Assembly: GCF_905171765.1 (NCBI RefSeq)
Contig: NC_053394.1
Coordinates: forward strand, 155,642,015 to 155,706,014
DNA: 64,000 nt
From: Bufo bufo
Taxonomy: Eukaryota > Chordata > Amphibia > Anura > Bufonidae
Reading direction: 5' to 3'
Shown here: one piece after another, positions 44,387 through 55,649 of the stretch
Layout of the letters: every line of letters starts with the position of its first letter
Position numbering within the stretch: position 1 is the first letter of the stretch
Translations under genes and position numbers: made by a program
The notes under the pieces: model-generated
What the model saw: the letters and a program-made list of their open reading frames with translations, nothing else
Database searches by the model: none
What the model was told of the DNA's origin: nothing

Positions 44387-47300
44387 CCACCTCAGCCCCC
44401 ATAGCTTAAACACCCTTAATGACCAGGCCACTTTTTACACTTCTGACCTACACTATTTTCACCGTTTATTGCTCGGTCATGCAACTTACCACCCAAATGA
44501 ATTTTACCTCCTTTTCTTCTCACTAATAGAGCTTTTATTTGGTGGTATTTCATTGCTGCTGACATTTTTACTTTTTTTGTTATTAATCGAAATTTAACTA
44601 TTTTTTTGCAAAAAAATGACATTTTTCACTTTCAGTTGTAAAATTTTGCAAAAAAAAACGAGATCCATATATACATTTTTCTCTAAATTTATTGTTCTAC
44701 ATGTCTTTGATAAAAAAAAAAAAAATGTTTGGGTAAAAAAAAAATGGTTTGGGTAAAAGTAATAGCGTTTACAAACTATGGTACAAAAATGTGAATTTCC
44801 GCTTTTTGAAGCAGCTCTGACTTTCTGAGCACCTGTCATGTTTCCTGAGGTTCTACAATGGCCAGACAGTACAAACACCCCACAAATGACCCCATTTCGG
44901 AAAGTAGACACCCTAAGGTATTCGCTGATTGGCATAGTGAGTTCATAGAACTTTTTATTTTTTGTCACAAGTTAGCTGATGATTTTATTTTTATTTTTTC
45001 TTACAAAGTCTCATATTCCACTAACTTGTGACAAAAAATAAAAACTTCTATGAACTCACTATGCCCATCAGCGAATACCTTGGGGTGTATTCTTTCCAAA
45101 ATGGGGTCACTTGTGGGGTAGTTATACTGCCCTGGCATTCTAGGGGCCCAAATGTGTGGTAAGTAGTTTAAAATCAAAATCTGTAAAAAATGGCCGGTGA
45201 AATCCGAAAGGTGCTCTTTGGAATGTGGGCCCCTTTGCGCATCTAGGCTGCAAAAAAGTGTCACACATGTGGTATCTCCGTACTCAGGAGAAGTTGGGCA
45301 ATGTGTTTTGGGGTGTCATTTTACATATACCCATGCTGGGTGAGATAAATATCTTGGTCAAATGCCAACTTTGTATAAAAAATGGGAAAAGTTGTCTTTT
45401 GCCGAGATATTTCTCTTACCCAGCATGGGTATATGTAAAAAGACACCCCAAAACACATTGCCCAACTTCTCCTGAATACGGCGATACCACATGTGTGACA
45501 CTTTTTTGCAGCCTAGGTGGGCAAAGAGCACCTTTCAGATTTCGCAGGTCATTTACCTACTTACCACACATTAGGGCCCCTGGAAAATGCCAGGGCAGTA
45601 TAACTACCCCACAAGTGACCCCATTTTGGAAAGAAGACACCCCAAGGTATTCCGTGAGGGGCATGGTGAGTTCCTAGAATTTAATATTTTTTGTCACAAG
45701 TTAGCGGAAAATGATGATTTTTATTTTTTCCTTACAAAGTCTCATATTCCACTAACTTGTGACAAAAAATAAAAACTTCCATGAACTCACTATGCCCATC
45801 ACGAAATACCTTGGGGTGTCTTCTTTCCAAAATGGGGTCACTTGTGGGGTAGTTATACTGCCCTGGCATTTATTTATTTTTGGCACAAGTTAGCGGAAAT
45901 TGATATATTTTTTTTTTTCCTCACAAAGTCTCCCTTTCCGCTAACTTGGGACAAAAATTTCAATCTTTCATGGACTCAATATGCCCCTCACGGAATACCT
46001 TGGGGTGTCTTCTTTCCGAAATGGGGTCACATGTGGGGCCTGGCATTCTAGGGGCCCTAAAGCGTGAGAAGAAGTCTGGAATATAAATGTCTAAAATTTT
46101 TTACGCATTTCGATTCCGTGAGGGGTATGGTGAGTTCATGTGAGTTAGTGGAATATGAGACTTTGTAAGAAAAAAAAAAAAAATTCTGCTAACTTGGGCC
46201 AAAAAAATGTCTGAATGGAGCCTTACAAGGGGGTGATCAATGACAGGGGGGTGATCAATGACAGGGGGGTGATCAGGGAGTCTATATGGGGTGATCACCC
46301 CCCCTGTAAGGCTCCATTCAGATGTCCGTATGTGTTTTGCGGATCCGATCCATGTATCAGTGGATCCGTAAAAATCATACGGACATCTGAATGCAGCCTT
46401 ACGGGGGGTGATCAATGACAGGGGGGTGATCAGGGAGTCTATATGGGGTGATCACCCCCCTGTAAGGCTCCATTCAGATGTCCGTATGTGTTTTGCGGAT
46501 CCGATCCATGTATCAGTGGATCCGTAAAAATCATACGGACATCTGAATGCAGCCTTACAGGGGGGTGATCAATGACAGGGGGGTGATCAGGGAGTCGATA
46601 TGGGGTGATCACCCCCCTGTAAGGCTCCATTCAGATGTCCGTATGTGTTTTGCGGATCCGATCCATGTATCAGTGGATCCGTAAAAATCATACGGACATC
46701 TGAATGCAGCCTTACAGGGGGGTGATCAATGACAGGGGGGTGATCAATGACAGGGGGGTGATCAATGACAGGGGGGTGATCAGGGAGTCTATATGGGGTG
46801 ATCACCCCCCTGTAAGGCTCCATTCAGATGTCCGTATGTGTTTTGCGGATCCGATCCATGTATCAGTGGATCCGTAAAAATCATACGGACATCTGAATGC
46901 AGCCTTATGGGGGGTGATCAATGACAGGGGGGTGATCAATGACAGGGGGGTGATCAGGGAGTCTATATGGGGTGATCACACCCGTCATTGATCACCCCCC
47001 TGTAAGGCTCCATTCAGATGTCCGTATGCGTTTTGCGGATCCGATCCATCTATCAGTGGATCCGTAAAAATCATGCGGACATCTGAATGGAGCTTTACAG
47101 GGGGGTGATCAATGACAGGGGGTGATCAGGGAGTCTATATGGGGTGATCAGGGGTGATCAGGGGTTCATAAGGGGTTAATAAGTGACAGGGGGGGTGTAG
47201 TGTAGTGTAGTGGTGTTTGGTGCTACTTTACTGAGCTACCTGTGTCCTCTGGTGGTCGATCCAAACAAAAGGGACCACCAGAGGACCAGGTAGCAGGTAT

Positions 47301-47555
47301 ATTAGACGCTGTTATCAAAATAGCGTCTAATATACCTGTTAGGGGTTAAAAAAATCGCATCTCCAGCCTGCCAGCGAACGATCGCCGCTGGCAGGCTGGA
47401 GATCCACTCGCTTACCTTCCGATCCTGTGAACGCGCGCCTGTGTGCGCGCGTTCACAGGAAATCTCGCGTCTCGCGAGATGACGCATATATGCGTGACTC
47501 TGCGCAGGGCTGCCGCCTCCGGAACGCGATCCTGCGTTAGGCGGTCCGGAGGTGG
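44387..47555. mobile_element. TTAA-inserted DNA transposon (3.2 kb) inside the recombinase gene
   Basis: Flanked by TTAA at 44383-44386 and 47556-47559. The ends CCACCTCAGCCCCC and the complement of GCGGTCCGGAGGTGG form short inverted repeats. No transposase frame is found. The interior has several inverted blocks of about 100-200 bp (for example AACTTGTGACAAAAAATAAA near 45020 against its complement near 44970 and 45690, and ACACATTGCCCAACTTCTCC near 45450 against 45280) and a minisatellite (46200-47160). The TTAA target suggests piggyBac or Kolobok. It is different from the unit 3-5 TTAA element. Confidence 0.8.
46200..47160. repeat. Palindromic minisatellite, 5 units of ~156-194 bp
   Basis: Each unit has GGATCCGATCCATGTATCAG followed by its partial complement, with TCCGTATG/CATACGGA and CTCCATTCAGATG arms, so every unit folds into a hairpin. 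Unit length changes with the number of a 19-bp GATCAATGACAGGGGGGTG subrepeat. Arm starts are near 46313, 46469, 46625, 46819 and 47009. Confidence 0.9.
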
Positions 47556-47559
47556 TTAA

Positions 47560-48130
47560 AGAGCCTGCTGATTGGCTTTCGTGGAAGGGAGCCAGAGGAC
47601 AAAATGGTCATGGACCCAGGACAATTGCCGCACCTGCAATCCCTGACGTTTAGGGGAGGTGCTGGTGAACTCACCTGGCCTAAGGAACCCGTAAAACCCG
47701 AGGTACATGGCTGCCTTAATGACTAAACTAGGAGAGTGCCCAAAAGGATGTCCATCCACCGCGGACGACAGTCTCATAAACATCTCGCCGGAGACAGGCT
47801 GTCTACGGGCAGGAGGGGCCTCCTCGCACTTCTGGATCCCCCTAAGGGCCGCTTTTACTGCCTGCACTAAAAAAATGGAACCTCCATTTGGGTGAAGCAT
47901 GGCGCAGTGCTGTATCCCCGCTAGGTACAGCTTGACGGTGTTAAATGACAGCCTGAGATTGCGGTGACAGTGGGCTATGAACGCCAGGGTGTAGGAGACA
48001 TCGTCCATGCCACCTTGCGGATGGGACCTGGAAAAAACTTCGTAAATCTTGACGCCGGCTTGGTAGTTTCTGATGGTATTAGAGGAGAGGGAATGCTGAA
48101 CCAGGTTCCTGGCGTGAGCAAGGAGGGACT
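47560..48130 (-). pseudogene. Tyrosine recombinase, N-terminal half
   Basis: The frame is open upstream of the first ATG (48008) back to about 48128 and covers a SAM-like core-binding domain (LVQHSLSSNTIRNYQAG) and the first catalytic arginine region (FLRPGEFTS). It runs to the TTAA insertion and continues at 44382. It overlaps or abuts the end of the RNase H frame, as usual in this class. Confidence 0.8.
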
Positions 48131-49722
48131 CTAGTCCATCACCAGAAACTGGAAGACCGGAAGGGGGAACCCCGTGGGGTCCGCTCCTGGCAGCACCTGA
48201 AAAAAGAGGGGGAAATTAAATCGGGACAGGGCATCCGCCACCACATTCTCGACCCCCGGGATGTGGCTGCAGAACACATGGAAATTATGAGTGAGAGAGA
48301 GCCAAACCAGCCTGCGCAGGAGGCACATGATCCTGGAAGATTTAGCCCGACCTCTTGTGATGATGTCCACCAACGATTGGTTATCGGTGATGAACATCAC
48401 CGGTGTGTTCGCCCACCGATGACCCCACACCTGGGCCGCCGCCACAATGGGGTAAAGCTCCAGGAGGGAAGACGAGCTCAGACTTTCTGGAAGACTGACC
48501 GGACCTCTACGGGCCACTGGCCAGTCAGCCAATGGGACCCAAAAATAGCGGCATACCCCCGGGATGTGGCAGCGTCCGAGAAAACGGTGGGGTATGACGG
48601 TGCCCATGATGGTACGAAAAGGGAGATACCGTTCCAGGAGGATAGGAACAGGGACCACATGGCCAAGTCCGCCCTGGCATGGCTGTCCAAGTGGTCGATG
48701 CTGCTCTGGTCAGGAGCCGAAGGCAACAACTGGAGCAACCTGGAGGTGAATGCCCTGCCCTGGGGCATAATTCTGGAGGCGAAGTTGAAACGCCCCAGCA
48801 GGGATTGGAGCTCCACCCTGGACAGATAGCCCACGGACATGGTGTGGGAAATTGCCGCACGGCAACTCGCCAGTTTTTCCTTCGGGAGGCTGGCCTCCAT
48901 CCGGATGGAATCCAGGGTGACGCCGAGGAACGTCACCCTATTGGCGGGGCCCTCAGTTTTTGCGTGGGCTATCGGGACCTGCAGGCTGGAAAAAATTTGG
49001 AGAAGAGTAGCCAGGTTGCCCGACCCGCCTTGTGGACCCTCGATGATCAAGAAGTCATCGAGGTAGTGGATGACCGTGGGTAATCCGCCATTGTGGACGA
49101 GGATCCAGTGCAGGGCCTTGGCAAATTGGTCGAACAACCATGGGCTACTCTTCGAACCAAACGTGAGCCTGTTCGCGAAATAATAGTGATCGGCCCATCT
49201 AAGCCCGTAGTAACCCCATAAGTGCGGTTTAACGGGGAGGAGCTTGAAGGCGTCCGAGATGTCCGCCTTTGTCAACCAGGAACCCCTGCCGGAGTTCACT
49301 ATGTCCTTAATTGCCTCGTCTATAGAGGAATACTTCATGGAGAACTCCTCGGATGGAATGAGCGAGTTGAGGCTGGGGACGGCAGAGGCATGAGGCGTGG
49401 ACAGGTCATAGATTAACCTCTTTTTATTTGAATTTTTCTTGGACACCAGGCCAATGGGGTTGATGCGCCAGGCAGGGAATGGTATTGACCCAAGCGGGCC
49501 GATGAGGAAACCCTTGTCGACTTCCGACTGGAGCAACTCCTCAACCGCTGCCGGGTTCTCAGAAGCCGACCTCAGGTTGCCGCCCTCCCAAGACGTCTGC
49601 GGCAAGGCGATGAGGCCCGTGTGAAAGCCCTCTGCGAAGCCGGACAGCAAGAATTGCACAAACCCCCTGTCGGGGTGGTCCTGCAGAAGGATTCCAAGGA
49701 GATCGAGGTCAATGTCGGATAG
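48131..49722 (-). pseudogene. Ngaro-like reverse transcriptase-RNase H, frameshifted
   Basis: The reverse transcriptase runs from about 49722 to 48490: RLIYDLSTPHAS, LTKADISDAFKLLPV (first catalytic Asp), and YLDDFLI at about 49050-49066 (catalytic pair). The RNase H domain follows, with FSDAAT (Asp), ELYPIVAAA (Glu), ITDNQSLVDI (Asp) and HIPGVENVVADALSR (His and Asp). A frameshift near 48500 splits RNase H between the first Asp and the Glu. All catalytic motifs are still visible. The domain order RT, RH, then recombinase with no methyltransferase seen fits Ngaro better than DIRS1. Confidence 0.85.
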
Positions 49723-50851
49723 TCATAGTTGTCTCGCAGACCTCTTGGGACAGGCGGGACGCGGGTGAGCCCTGAAACACAGCGAGCAGATATGGAGGGC
49801 CCTGCAACCATTGAAGCCGCAACCATTCATGTTAAAATTGTTGCAGACCTGGCTCTTGCCCAGGTACACGATGGGCCTGCCCAGTTTGTCAACTCCGGGT
49901 GCGCCCAGTTGGAGACCTCAGGGACCGGGCAGGGACCTATCCTGGATGGGGTTGACCGCGTTCGGACACCAGTCCAAGGAATGGAAGATGGACTGGCACC
50001 CTGAACAAGACAGGGCCCTGAGACCCGCGAAGTGGCGGCAGAACAACTCCATATCTATATTTGCCCAGTTAGTGACGAACTGGAATTGAACCAGGGCAGC
50101 TGCAGCCTTAGCCGAGAAGGAGCGGTGATAGTCATAAAATGACGCGCCACCGTACTTATGCCCCAGATCGGTGACCAGATAGAGATATGAATCTAATTCT
50201 TCCCTTCTTCTAGGCTGGGCCGAGCACACAATATCCCTGAACAGGCTAAACGCCAAAACAAATTCCGGGATGGTGAGCTTTCGGTTCAGCCTCGCGTCCT
50301 TGGCCCTCAGGACGAGGGAAACGTCACCACAGTTGATGACCCTGTTCTCAGGGAGGTCTTGTGAGGTGATAAGGATGGACGCCAGGTTCACATCCTTTCC
50401 CGCCAGAATATCCTTTTTAATACCGTCCGGGATGAAATGGGCCGGGGCCACCCGGGGAGTGAAAATGGAAGTACCTACAGAGGCCGTCTGAGGAACAACA
50501 GACTTGGCCGGAGGGTGGGACGCCTGGGAGGGGGCCGGGGCCCGTGACTCCAGTACCGAAACCCTGGACTGAGCGTCAGTCACCATGCCGGCCAATGGTG
50601 GCTTGCAGGTGCCTCAATGACTGTTGAGTGTCCGTGGTGCCCAGCTGGACGCCTGACGGACCCGGGGTGGTCATCAAATGCTTGAATAACTCTGCTTTGC
50701 GGGCAGAGGCCGGGTGAGGGATGCCTCTCTTATTGAGTTCGGCGATGAGCCTGGGAATCGTCCAGCTTCTCAAGAACGTGTTGCCCGGCTGGCCTGAGAC
50801 GGACGTTCCAGAGAGTGACATGGTGTCCTCCACGTCTAAAGCATGTGACAT
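49723..50851 (-). pseudogene. Ngaro-like Gag with SAP-like and zinc-knuckle motifs, frameshifted
   Basis: Starts at ATG 50851. Residues about 30-60 (WTIPRLIAELNKRGI ... KAELFKHLM) look like a SAP DNA/chromatin-binding helix pair. After a frameshift near 50595 comes the conserved Gag core (PDGIKKDILAGKDVNLASIL, YHRSFSAKAA). A second frame break near 49918 leads to a cysteine cluster (CNNFNMNGCGFNGC, then HICSLC) that ends at the stop 49723-49725. The cluster matches the zinc finger usual at the C-terminus of DIRS/Ngaro Gag. At least two frameshifts make it non-functional, if they are not assembly errors. Confidence 0.75.
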
Positions 50852-51078
50852 GCTTAACCTGTAAAGAAAGAATGGTCCCGAATAACTATATGTGATCGGA
50901 ACGTAGTACGACCGGTGTCTACGAGAAGGCTTGAGTCGGTCTGGGTAACGTACCTGGGATTAGAGGCTACTACCTGTACTGATGTCTTGGGTCACCTGAC
51001 CTTGGTCCAAATGTCGTACAAGTGAACGGTCAGAACAAGTTCCTGAGAGGACAAATCCATAAAGTTCAGAAGGGAAAG

Positions 51079-51405
51079 AGCCTGGGCAATCCAGGAGACA
51101 GAAGTAGGTGTGAGCCTGGGCGATCCAGGAGACGGGGTAGGTGTGAGCCTGGGCGATCCAGGAGACAGAGGTAGGTGTGAGCCTGGGCGATCCAGGAGAC
51201 AGAGGTAGGTGTGAGCCTGGGCGATCCAGGAGACAGAGGTAGGTGTGAGCCTGGGCGATCCAGGAGACAGAGGTAGGTGTGAGCCTGGGCGATCCAGGAG
51301 ACAGAGGTAGGTGTGAGCCTGGGCGATCCAGGAGACAGAGGTAGGTGTGAGCCTGGGCGAACCAGGAGACAGAGGTAGGTATGAGCCTGGGCGATCCAGT
51401 AGAGC
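51079..51405. repeat. 34-bp minisatellite in the Ngaro-like 5' leader
   Basis: About nine copies of a 34-bp unit (GAGCCTGGGCGATCCAGGAG plus ACAGAGGTAGGTGT) with few differences. Because 34 is not a multiple of three, all three minus frames are open across it. These are not genes. Confidence 0.95.
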
Positions 51406-52561
51406 AGGGAGACAACAGCATATAACGTGAAAGCGCATACATATATCACGTGGCCCTGTCGCCACCATAGAACAGATGACTGCAGTGAGTGTTTAGTGAC
51501 AGCTGATCGCGTATGGAGTGCGATAATGACCTAGCCTACTCGTGGTGAGACCCCCAGCTCTCTTTGACCACCGAACTGAAACTAGCGCCCTTCCAGCCCA
51601 GCGGGGACCCAGGAGCCCTCCCCCTATGTGAGGGGACCGAGGATGACCTTGTCTTCCTCCCACCTGGCGCTGCGTGTCACGGCGGGAGTGCGTTTGAGAT
51701 GGCTGGTTGTTGGATAACCCTGCTGAGTTTTTTTTATTTTCTTTTATGGCTGTTTCTAGACGTGGGCCGTTGTTGCTCAGGGGCTAGACACCCCTACTTA
51801 TTTCGTATATGGCTTGTTTTGACGTGCGTTCCATCTTGGAACGCACCGCCATCTACCCCCGGAAGTAGATGGTTCATAATGGAATGTGCAGGGGGGGTGA
51901 CCATGTGGACGGGTAGACTGAGGGATGGGGCCCACCCGTCCCGAGTAGTAAGTGGGGCGGGAGACCCTGGTGTGGGAACAGGAATCGGCGTGTGTTCCAC
52001 GCTGGAACGCTCGCTGATCCGGACCCAGGAGTTCGAAACATGGGGCCCGGGCCGGAGGCTTTGTAAGGGGGGGACCCAGTGGGGACAGATTTTACCTGCA
52101 CTGGAGCCGCCGCACTGGAGCCGCCAGGCCGATTAGGTCCGCCGGGCCTGAATGAAGACGTGACCAGGAACCCAGGTCTGGCCGAGGATTCCGGCGTGCG
52201 CTCCACACTGGAACGCACGCGGGCCTGCAACAGCGCCCAAGCCAAAGGACGGAATGGGAGAGGCCCTGAGGAGGGGGTAACCCGCAGGCCGGACCCTACC
52301 CCTCCTGCCGCCTCAGGAGGGAGGTGAAAAAATGCTCGGATCAGGAGTGGATATCGTACGCTGGAACGCATGCCGACCCCGTGAGCCGGAAGTATGTGAC
52401 CGCTGCAGGAGGAGCCCTTGTGGAGCACGGAGCATCATCGCACATTATTTACCTATCCTGAGGACGTGAACGGCGCTGTATGGAAAATGAAAAACGAAGC
52501 AGATGAAGCAGCTCACGACGTGAAAGGGTGCAGTACCAGAGCAAGCGACTCCTTATCCAGC
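51406..52561. other. Ngaro-like element 5' leader, non-coding
   Basis: GC-rich sequence between repeat A1 and the minisatellite. It contains several CGCTGGAACGCNC-like words (near 51830, 51995, 52205 and 52360). No protein domain is seen in the long frames here. Confidence 0.6.
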
Positions 52562-52655
52562 GTATGAACAGAAGCGCTCTGAGGAGCTGGGGGCTGGAGC
52601 TTAAGGAGGTAAGATGCCCCTCCCACAAATTCAGGCTGACTTTTCAGCCTTCCAC
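52562..52655 (-). repeat. Split direct repeat A1 of the Ngaro-like element
   Basis: Matches 43792-43886 over its whole length (GAACAGAAGCGC ... CAGCCTTCCAC) and forms the outer 5' end on the minus strand. Confidence 0.85.
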
Positions 52656-52928
52656 ATGTTCTTCGGGCTCCACAATTTTTTCATGACAAGTCTGGGTAGT
52701 TAGGGTTAATACATCCTAGGACTGTATTAAACACCTTTCAAGCTCTTAAATGCCAAGACAGCATTAGTAATGTCAAAGTGACAGCAACAAATATAGTTGT
52801 AGGTAAACAGTCTGGCTAGGATTGACAGGTTACAGACTCACAGATTACCACTGCCTGGTGCCACCTTCTGGGTGCCCATGCTGCACTGTGTCCTCTTGAC
52901 ATCGTAAAGTGTTAAGCCTCATTCAGAC
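52656..52928. other. Unit-5 MITE block, between Ngaro-like element and foldback
   Basis: Resumes the unit sequence at ATGTTCTTCGGG. The left arm of the palindromic MITE starts at about 52912 and is broken by the foldback insertion. Confidence 0.75.
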
Positions 52929-52941
52929 ATCCATGGAACAC

Positions 52942-55378
52942 GTGTATAGATAGTGAACGGGCACTCTGATAGATGGAGTCACATATAGAATAAAATCAAT
53001 GACAAATTTATTTAAATCACACAATATTATATCACTATTAGTGTTAGCTATAAAAATCCTGACATGAGTAAAAAACAAAAAATCGACATATGCATATATA
53101 ATAAAATGGGAATAAAATGTTATCAATATAAGAATATAAATAATGGGTTTCCTCCCATCGGATCCAGAAATGGAAGCTGACAATTAATAGCACATTATAA
53201 AACTATTATTAAATCGACACAATTGTTATATAAGCTCTTGATAGGAATCTATTGAAAAGACCTCTGATATGTTGAGACAATATATGGTTGATATTCATAC
53301 ATATATAATCAAAAAGTCCGAAGTTCCTTAAAAGTGGATCTAAGGTGATCTTGCAATCGTTATACAAGCTCACATTTGTTTGTCAAAAAAATGATGATTC
53401 TTTCTTGTTCCACAGTTATATACGTGTGTCGGTAATGTCATACGAATGATTGCATACGAGTAGTTTGCAGACAATGATATTTTCAAAATAGATCGTAGTT
53501 CTGGATAGATAGCAGCAGGTGATTGTTACATAGATTTAGTAAGCTCTCGGTCTGAGCAGCTATTACTCACAGTTAGCAGCCTCGGTTCGTGGCGTCCCAC
53601 GTGCTGTCCTTGTATAGTGAGCTTACCTACTGTTAAAGATCTTTCTTACGGTTGTGTGCCGGATCTTTAGTGTTTCTGCTGGAAAATAGCTGTGTAAAGC
53701 TATAACACACGCGGTCCCGATATTTCCACTGATTGTATAGTCAGCGGGATTCCTTTAGCGTCCCACGTGTCTCCAAGTCTGTGGAGCCTCAGTGTTTGCT
53801 GATATAACGGCTGTATGAATTATCATTCTATATATTATTATTCATTTTATATTTTATAATGCATTATATATCACATTGGCTATATTTTATAATATTTTAT
53901 AATATTTCACAATGTTTGAATATTTTATAATGTTTGAATAATTATTTCTTGATGCTATGTTTTATACGAGTAATTTATAAACTTGCAGTCACTTTCTAAT
54001 GTAAAATACTGACTGAAAATAACCCACAGAAACTGTAGAATAGTAGACGGAGATCCTTTGGCCCAAAAAAAAACATATGAGACCATGAAAAGACGCATCT
54101 ATATCGCATCGATAGGGTGAGACAATTGCAAAGACAAATTAACATTGACTCACCATGGATTTCAGTCCACTTTTTCCAGATAATCCAGAGAGGACACGTA
54201 TAAAACCTGGCTGCATACAGAGACCGAACATAGCCACTGAGGAAGGAGACAAGCCTAGTCCCCGAAACGCGTCTGGCGGTAATATTCGGTCATCGGACTC
54301 AAACAGCCGGTCATATGTCGGACAACATCGATCGGATGGTCCACAAGTGAAGCGCTTCACCAAAGATATCCACTAGCGGAATCCCGAGTTTGCCACTCTG
54401 AAAACAACCGGCATACAGCCGTTATATCAGCAAACACTGAGGCTCCACAGACTTGGAGACATGTGGGACGCTAAAGGAATCCCGCTGACTATACAATCAG
54501 TGGAAATATCGGGACCGCGTGTGTTATAGCTTTACACAGCTATTTTCCAGCAGAAACACTAAAGATCCGGCACACAACCGTAAGAAAGATCTTTAACAGT
54601 AGGTAAGCTCACTATACAAGGACAGCACGTGGGACGCCACGAACCGAGGCTGCTAACTGTGAGTAATAGCTGCTCAGACCGAGAGCTTACTAAATCTATG
54701 TAACAATCACCTGCTGCTATCTATCCAGAACTACGATCTATTTTGAAAATATCATTGTCTGCAAACTACTCGTATGCAATCATTCGTATGACATTACCGA
54801 CACACGTATATAACTGTGGAACAAGAAAGAATCATCATTTTTTTGACAAACAAATGTGAGCTTGTATAACGATTGCAAGATCACCTTAGATCCACTTTTA
54901 AGGAACTTCGGACTTTTTGATTATATATGTATGAATATCAACCATATATTGTCTCAACATATCAGAGGTCTTTTCAATAGATTCCTATCAAGAGCTTATA
55001 TAACAATTGTGTCGATTTAATAATAATTTTATAATGTGCTATTAATTGTCAGCTTCCATTTCTGGATCCGATGGGAGGAAACCCATTATTTATATTCTTA
55101 TATTGATAACATTTTATTCCCATTTTATTATATATGCATATGTCGATTTTTTGTTTTTTACTCATGTCAGGATTTTTATAGCTAACACTAATAGTGATAT
55201 AATATTGTGTGATTTAAATAAATTTGTCATTGATTTTATTCTATATGTGACTCCATCTATCAGAGTGCCCATTCACTATCTATACATTTGTTTAACTTGG
55301 TGAGTAGGGTGTCGCACTAGATTGGAGCACCTATACATCACCACCATAAGGGGTAAGCCGTCCTATACTTTTGTTTCA
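52942..55378. mobile_element. Penelope-like foldback element with 0.87-kb inverted arms
   Basis: The arms 52945-53816 and 54411-55285 are long, near-perfect inverted repeats. The spacer is 53817-54410, with about 90 extra bp at the right end. A 13-bp target duplication, ATCCATGGAACAC, flanks it (52929-52941, 55379-55391), inside the palindromic MITE. The spacer has a hammerhead-like motif with CTGAGGA and CGAAACGCGTC, which are words seen in Penelope-like retroelements. There is no reverse transcriptase. The mirrored 85-residue frames in the two arms are the same sequence read twice. Assignment to Penelope-like elements is by motif and target duplication only. Confidence 0.65.
54224..54289 (+). 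ncRNA. Hammerhead-ribozyme-like motif
   Basis: Box 1 CTGAGGA (54237-54243) fits CUGANGA, and box 2 GAAA is at 54264-54267. Stem II pairs GGAGAC (54245-54250) with GTCCCC (54258-54263), one mismatch. Stem III is minimal, C68/G69/C70 with 76-79 and one bulged G, leading to a GUA cleavage triplet (54279-54281). Stem I pairs CCGAACAT (54224-54231) with ATATTCGG (54282-54289), one mismatch. It is near consensus but with an unpaired A44 and a bulge, so activity is uncertain. Confidence 0.5.
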
Positions 55379-55391
55379 ATCCATGGAACAC

Positions 55392-55649
55392 GGTCCGTGA
55401 GATACCGGACTGGCATTGCAGGAGTGCACTGCGTCATAGCAACCAATGACGCCGCACCTCCTGCAATGCCAATCCGGTATCTCACAGACCGTGTTCCACG
55501 GACGTCTGCATGAGGCTTTAGGAAGTAAGCGGTATGTGACGTCAGGTCACAGTGCAGTGTGGGCACCTGGGGCAAGAGCACAGTGAAGCAGGAGCAGTGA
55601 TGGCAGTAGCTGGAGCACAAGAGTAGAGAAGAGTAATTTTTTAAAAATT
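55392..55649. other. Right part of palindromic MITE and unit-5 MITE block
   Basis: The right arm of the MITE ends CGTCTGCATGAGGCT (about 55503-55517). The shared GTGAAGCAGGAGCAGTG segment follows. No gene is seen. Confidence 0.7.

Larger units (their letters stand above)
43646..52655 (-). mobile_element. Ngaro/DIRS-like tyrosine-recombinase retrotransposon
   Basis: A 9 kb element read on the minus strand. It has split direct repeats: A1 (52655-52562), then the genes, then B1 (about 43990-43885), A2 (43886-43792) and B2 (about 43750-43646). A copies share GAACAGAAGCGC and AGGCTGACTTTTCAGCC. B copies share GGGAGAGGCTTAGGGCTATG. This A1...B1-A2-B2 layout is the mark of Ngaro/PAT elements. There is no target duplication: the empty site GTAGAT|ATGTTC is seen in other units, as expected for recombinase-based integration. 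Gene order is gag, RT-RNase H, tyrosine recombinase. It is disabled by frameshifts and by a TTAA element at 44387-47555. Confidence 0.85.

Noticed and set aside
46200..47160. CRISPR-like array
   Set aside because: Eukaryotic context, repeats vary in length, there are no unique spacers, and units are contiguous palindromic minisatellites.
50960..51468. Three overlapping minus-strand frames of 127-160 residues with Pro-Gly-Ser-His repeats
   Set aside because: They are one 34-bp minisatellite read in three frames.
52923..53183. An 86-residue hydrophobic frame, mirrored at 55046-55303
   Set aside because: The two are the same sequence in opposite arms of the foldback. No domain, and low-complexity AT-rich composition.
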